DNA of 22,428 nucleotides, from NCBI GenBank assembly GCA_027449585.1, contig DAIDLJ010000012.1, forward strand, positions 1 to 22,428. The letters run 5' to 3'. Each line of letters starts with the position of its first letter. The first letter of the stretch is position 1. Source of the DNA: Microcaldota archaeon (GTDB taxonomy: Archaea > Micrarchaeota > Micrarchaeia > Micrarchaeales > CABMGC01). The notes beneath the pieces were generated by a model. It was not told the DNA's origin, searched no databases, and was given only the letters and a program-made list of their open reading frames with translations. Positions 21,160-22,428 of this stretch are shown piece by piece. A program made the position numbers and the translations under genes.

Positions 21160-21855
21160 CTAGTCCTTTCCAAGATTCTTTATTATAGTGCGCAGGATGG
21201 TGTATCCATCGCTAAACGTCCTTAGCTTCCCCTCTCCAACTGCGCGTTTCTTCTCTATGCTGGGAACCTCAATGACCTTGAGTCCCCTCTTGACCGACTT
21301 TATGCTTATCTCGGTCTCTATCCCAAATCCCCTCTCCTTTAGGCCAAGCTTCTTCATCGTACCCATCCTAAACGACCTGTATCCATAGCACATGTCGCTG
21401 TATCTTGAACCGAATAGATGGTTGACCAAAAAGACGAATGAAAGATTCCCGAATTTCCGAAGGAGGGATATGTCCTCCGAACTTCCACCCGCCATAAAGC
21501 GCGATCCCATGCACACATCATACCCTACTCGTATACCATCGATAAGCAGCCACATCTCTCTGGGATCGGTGGACAGATCTGCATCCAGTGATATCAGTAT
21601 GTCCCCTTTTGCGGCGTTTAGCCCTTTTATCAGCGCCGATCCCTTGCCCAGGCTGTCGTATATTACTTTGGCTCCCAGCTTCTTTGCAATACTTACGGTG
21701 TCATCGGTGGAGTGGCCGTCTACCACTATTATCTCATAGCTGTTTCCTGAAAGGACCGCCTTTACCTCCTCAATGACCTTTCGTATGTTGCCTGACTCGT
21801 TAAGCGTTGGTATGACGACGGATATCTTCTCTTTTATGTGGTGCAATAAAATCAC
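21160..21855 (-). CDS. Family 2 glycosyltransferase, dolichol-phosphate mannose synthase-like
   Basis: A 231-residue GT-A fold enzyme. Motifs are SVVIPTLNESGNI near the N-terminus, IIVVDGHSTDDT, GKGSALIKGLNAAKGD, the DxD metal site ISLDADLS, MGSRFMAGG and the C-terminal VPSIEKKRAVGEGKLR. It lacks C-terminal membrane helices, as in the catalytic DPM1 type. A sugar transfer from a nucleotide sugar to a polyprenyl phosphate is likely, but the sugar is not determinable. The GTG at 21855 overlaps the Nmd3 stop (GTGA). A TTG at 21846 has GGAG eight bases upstream and may be the true start, three residues shorter. Confidence 0.88.
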   Translation of the reverse strand: MILLHHIKEKISVVIPTLNESGNIRKVIEEVKAVLSGNSYEIIVVDGHSTDDTVSIAKKLGAKVIYDSLGKGSALIKGLNAAKGDILISLDADLSTDPREMWLLIDGIRVGYDVCMGSRFMAGGSSEDISLLRKFGNLSFVFLVNHLFGSRYSDMCYGYRSFRMGTMKKLGLKERGFGIETEISIKSVKRGLKVIEVPSIEKKRAVGEGKLRTFSDGYTILRTIIKNLGKD

Positions 21856-22428
21856 TCCAGCCTTAGAGCATAGGTATTCTTATATATCCTCTTCCCGTTC
21901 TTCACTCCGGAGAGCGTGTAAGAATTTGTCGAATGCATCTTGTTCTTGGAGATGTAGGCCTGCGCCAAGCGCTTGTTGCTTAGATAGACGTCTGCGCCGT
22001 CGCTGTTGTAGTCCACCTCTCCAACGAACTCATTGTTTACGTCGAAGAACCTCGTCACGCGCTCTATGAACCTTGCTATCTTGTAGTTGTTGCCGCGAAG
22101 CTGCATCACCGCCTCGTAATAATTGCACGCCTTCTTGTAGCACATGTCGCACAGCACACGTTTCTGCTCTATTACTACAGGAAGTTCTACTGCAAGTTTT
22201 CCGTTTGCAGTCTCCTCTGCTACGTCAAGCTTGGCGGATGAGTCGGTGAAGTCTATCAGGTGTATCGAGTACCGCCCTATCTGTGGTTTTATTGCTATCT
22301 CTATGTTGCTACCAGTCGGCGGCGCGAAAGACCCGTTGGCCTTTATCTTGCCGCACCTCTTGCATACCTGAAGCTGAACGGTCTTTGGAAGCCGTGATAG
22401 GAACTTTTCCTTTGAGCAGTCTTCGCAG
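21852..22428 (-). CDS. nmd3: Nmd3-family ribosome export/assembly protein, 5'-truncated
   Basis: The frame is open to the window edge, so the N-terminus is missing; about 191 residues are visible. Cysteine pairs CEDC and VCKRCGK at the truncated end and LCDMCYKKAC in the middle are zinc-binding, and the latter runs into NYYEAVMQLRG, the hallmark of Nmd3. The C-terminal half (NEFVGEVDYNSDGADVYLSNKRLAQAYI, then YKNTYALRL) matches the archaeal Nmd3 SH3/OB-like region. In eukaryotes Nmd3 binds the pre-60S subunit with eIF6; the archaeal role is presumably in large-subunit maturation, in line with aIF6 nearby. It is followed by the overlapping glycosyltransferase. Confidence 0.88.
   Translation of the reverse strand, partial: CEDCSKEKFLSRLPKTVQLQVCKRCGKIKANGSFAPPTGSNIEIAIKPQIGRYSIHLIDFTDSSAKLDVAEETANGKLAVELPVVIEQKRVLCDMCYKKACNYYEAVMQLRGNNYKIARFIERVTRFFDVNNEFVGEVDYNSDGADVYLSNKRLAQAYISKNKMHSTNSYTLSGVKNGKRIYKNTYALRLE

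Overview
The window is archaeal and almost fully coding. Evidence includes aIF2-beta, aIF1A, aIF6, RIO1, ribosomal proteins S8e, S19e, L31e and L39e, RpoL, prefoldin alpha, PDCD5, Nmd3, a KEOPS-type protein, an archaeal SRP RNA with helix 3/4 kissing loops, and TATA boxes about 24-29 nt upstream of start codons, many of them leaderless. Ile ATA and Arg AGA/AGG codons dominate. Short genes, tight packing and a partial citric-acid-cycle module would suit an acidophilic Micrarchaeota/ARMAN-type DPANN archaeon. That placement is an inference from gene content only; Thermoplasmatota cannot be excluded.

Layout. Bases 1-4120 carry five plus-strand genes: a 5'-truncated HAD hydrolase, a small TRAM RNA-binding protein, threonine synthase, a two-domain protein with a broken P-loop and a nucleoside-deoxyribosyltransferase-like half, and a SAM methyltransferase. 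Bases 4123-5280 are on the minus strand: an unrecognised secreted protein, tRNA-Ser(GCU) and the SRP RNA. The SRP RNA and the tRNA abut and look like one transcript. Bases 5406-9210 hold aIF2-beta and aIF1A, RIO1 kinase (minus), then an XPF-type nuclease, a DUF47/PhoU-like protein and a PiT phosphate permease. A Cgi121-like KEOPS gene (minus) overlaps the permease tail.

Bases 9733-12111 form a probable operon of S8e, a conserved unknown protein (probable ATA start), ornithine carbamoyltransferase and UMP kinase. Bases 12155-16692 are a complex II operon: flavoprotein, a three-helix membrane subunit, an iron-sulfur subunit carrying its own two-helix N-terminal membrane segment, and a fumarase/aspartase-family lyase whose motifs lean towards aspartase. 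Bases 16693-20715 (minus) are the conserved archaeal cluster S19e-PDCD5-L39e-L31e-aIF6-prefoldin alpha-FtsY, lacking the LX gene often seen in it. The window ends with RpoL (plus), a DPM1-like glycosyltransferase and a truncated Nmd3 (both minus).

Themes. Protein targeting (SRP RNA, FtsY) and ribosome or translation factors dominate. The metabolic centre is the complex II-lyase operon, which could oxidise succinate in a citric acid cycle or, if the lyase is an aspartase, turn aspartate into fumarate and then succinate. No CRISPR array, insertion sequence or integrase is visible, and no stretch above 300 bases lacks a gene.
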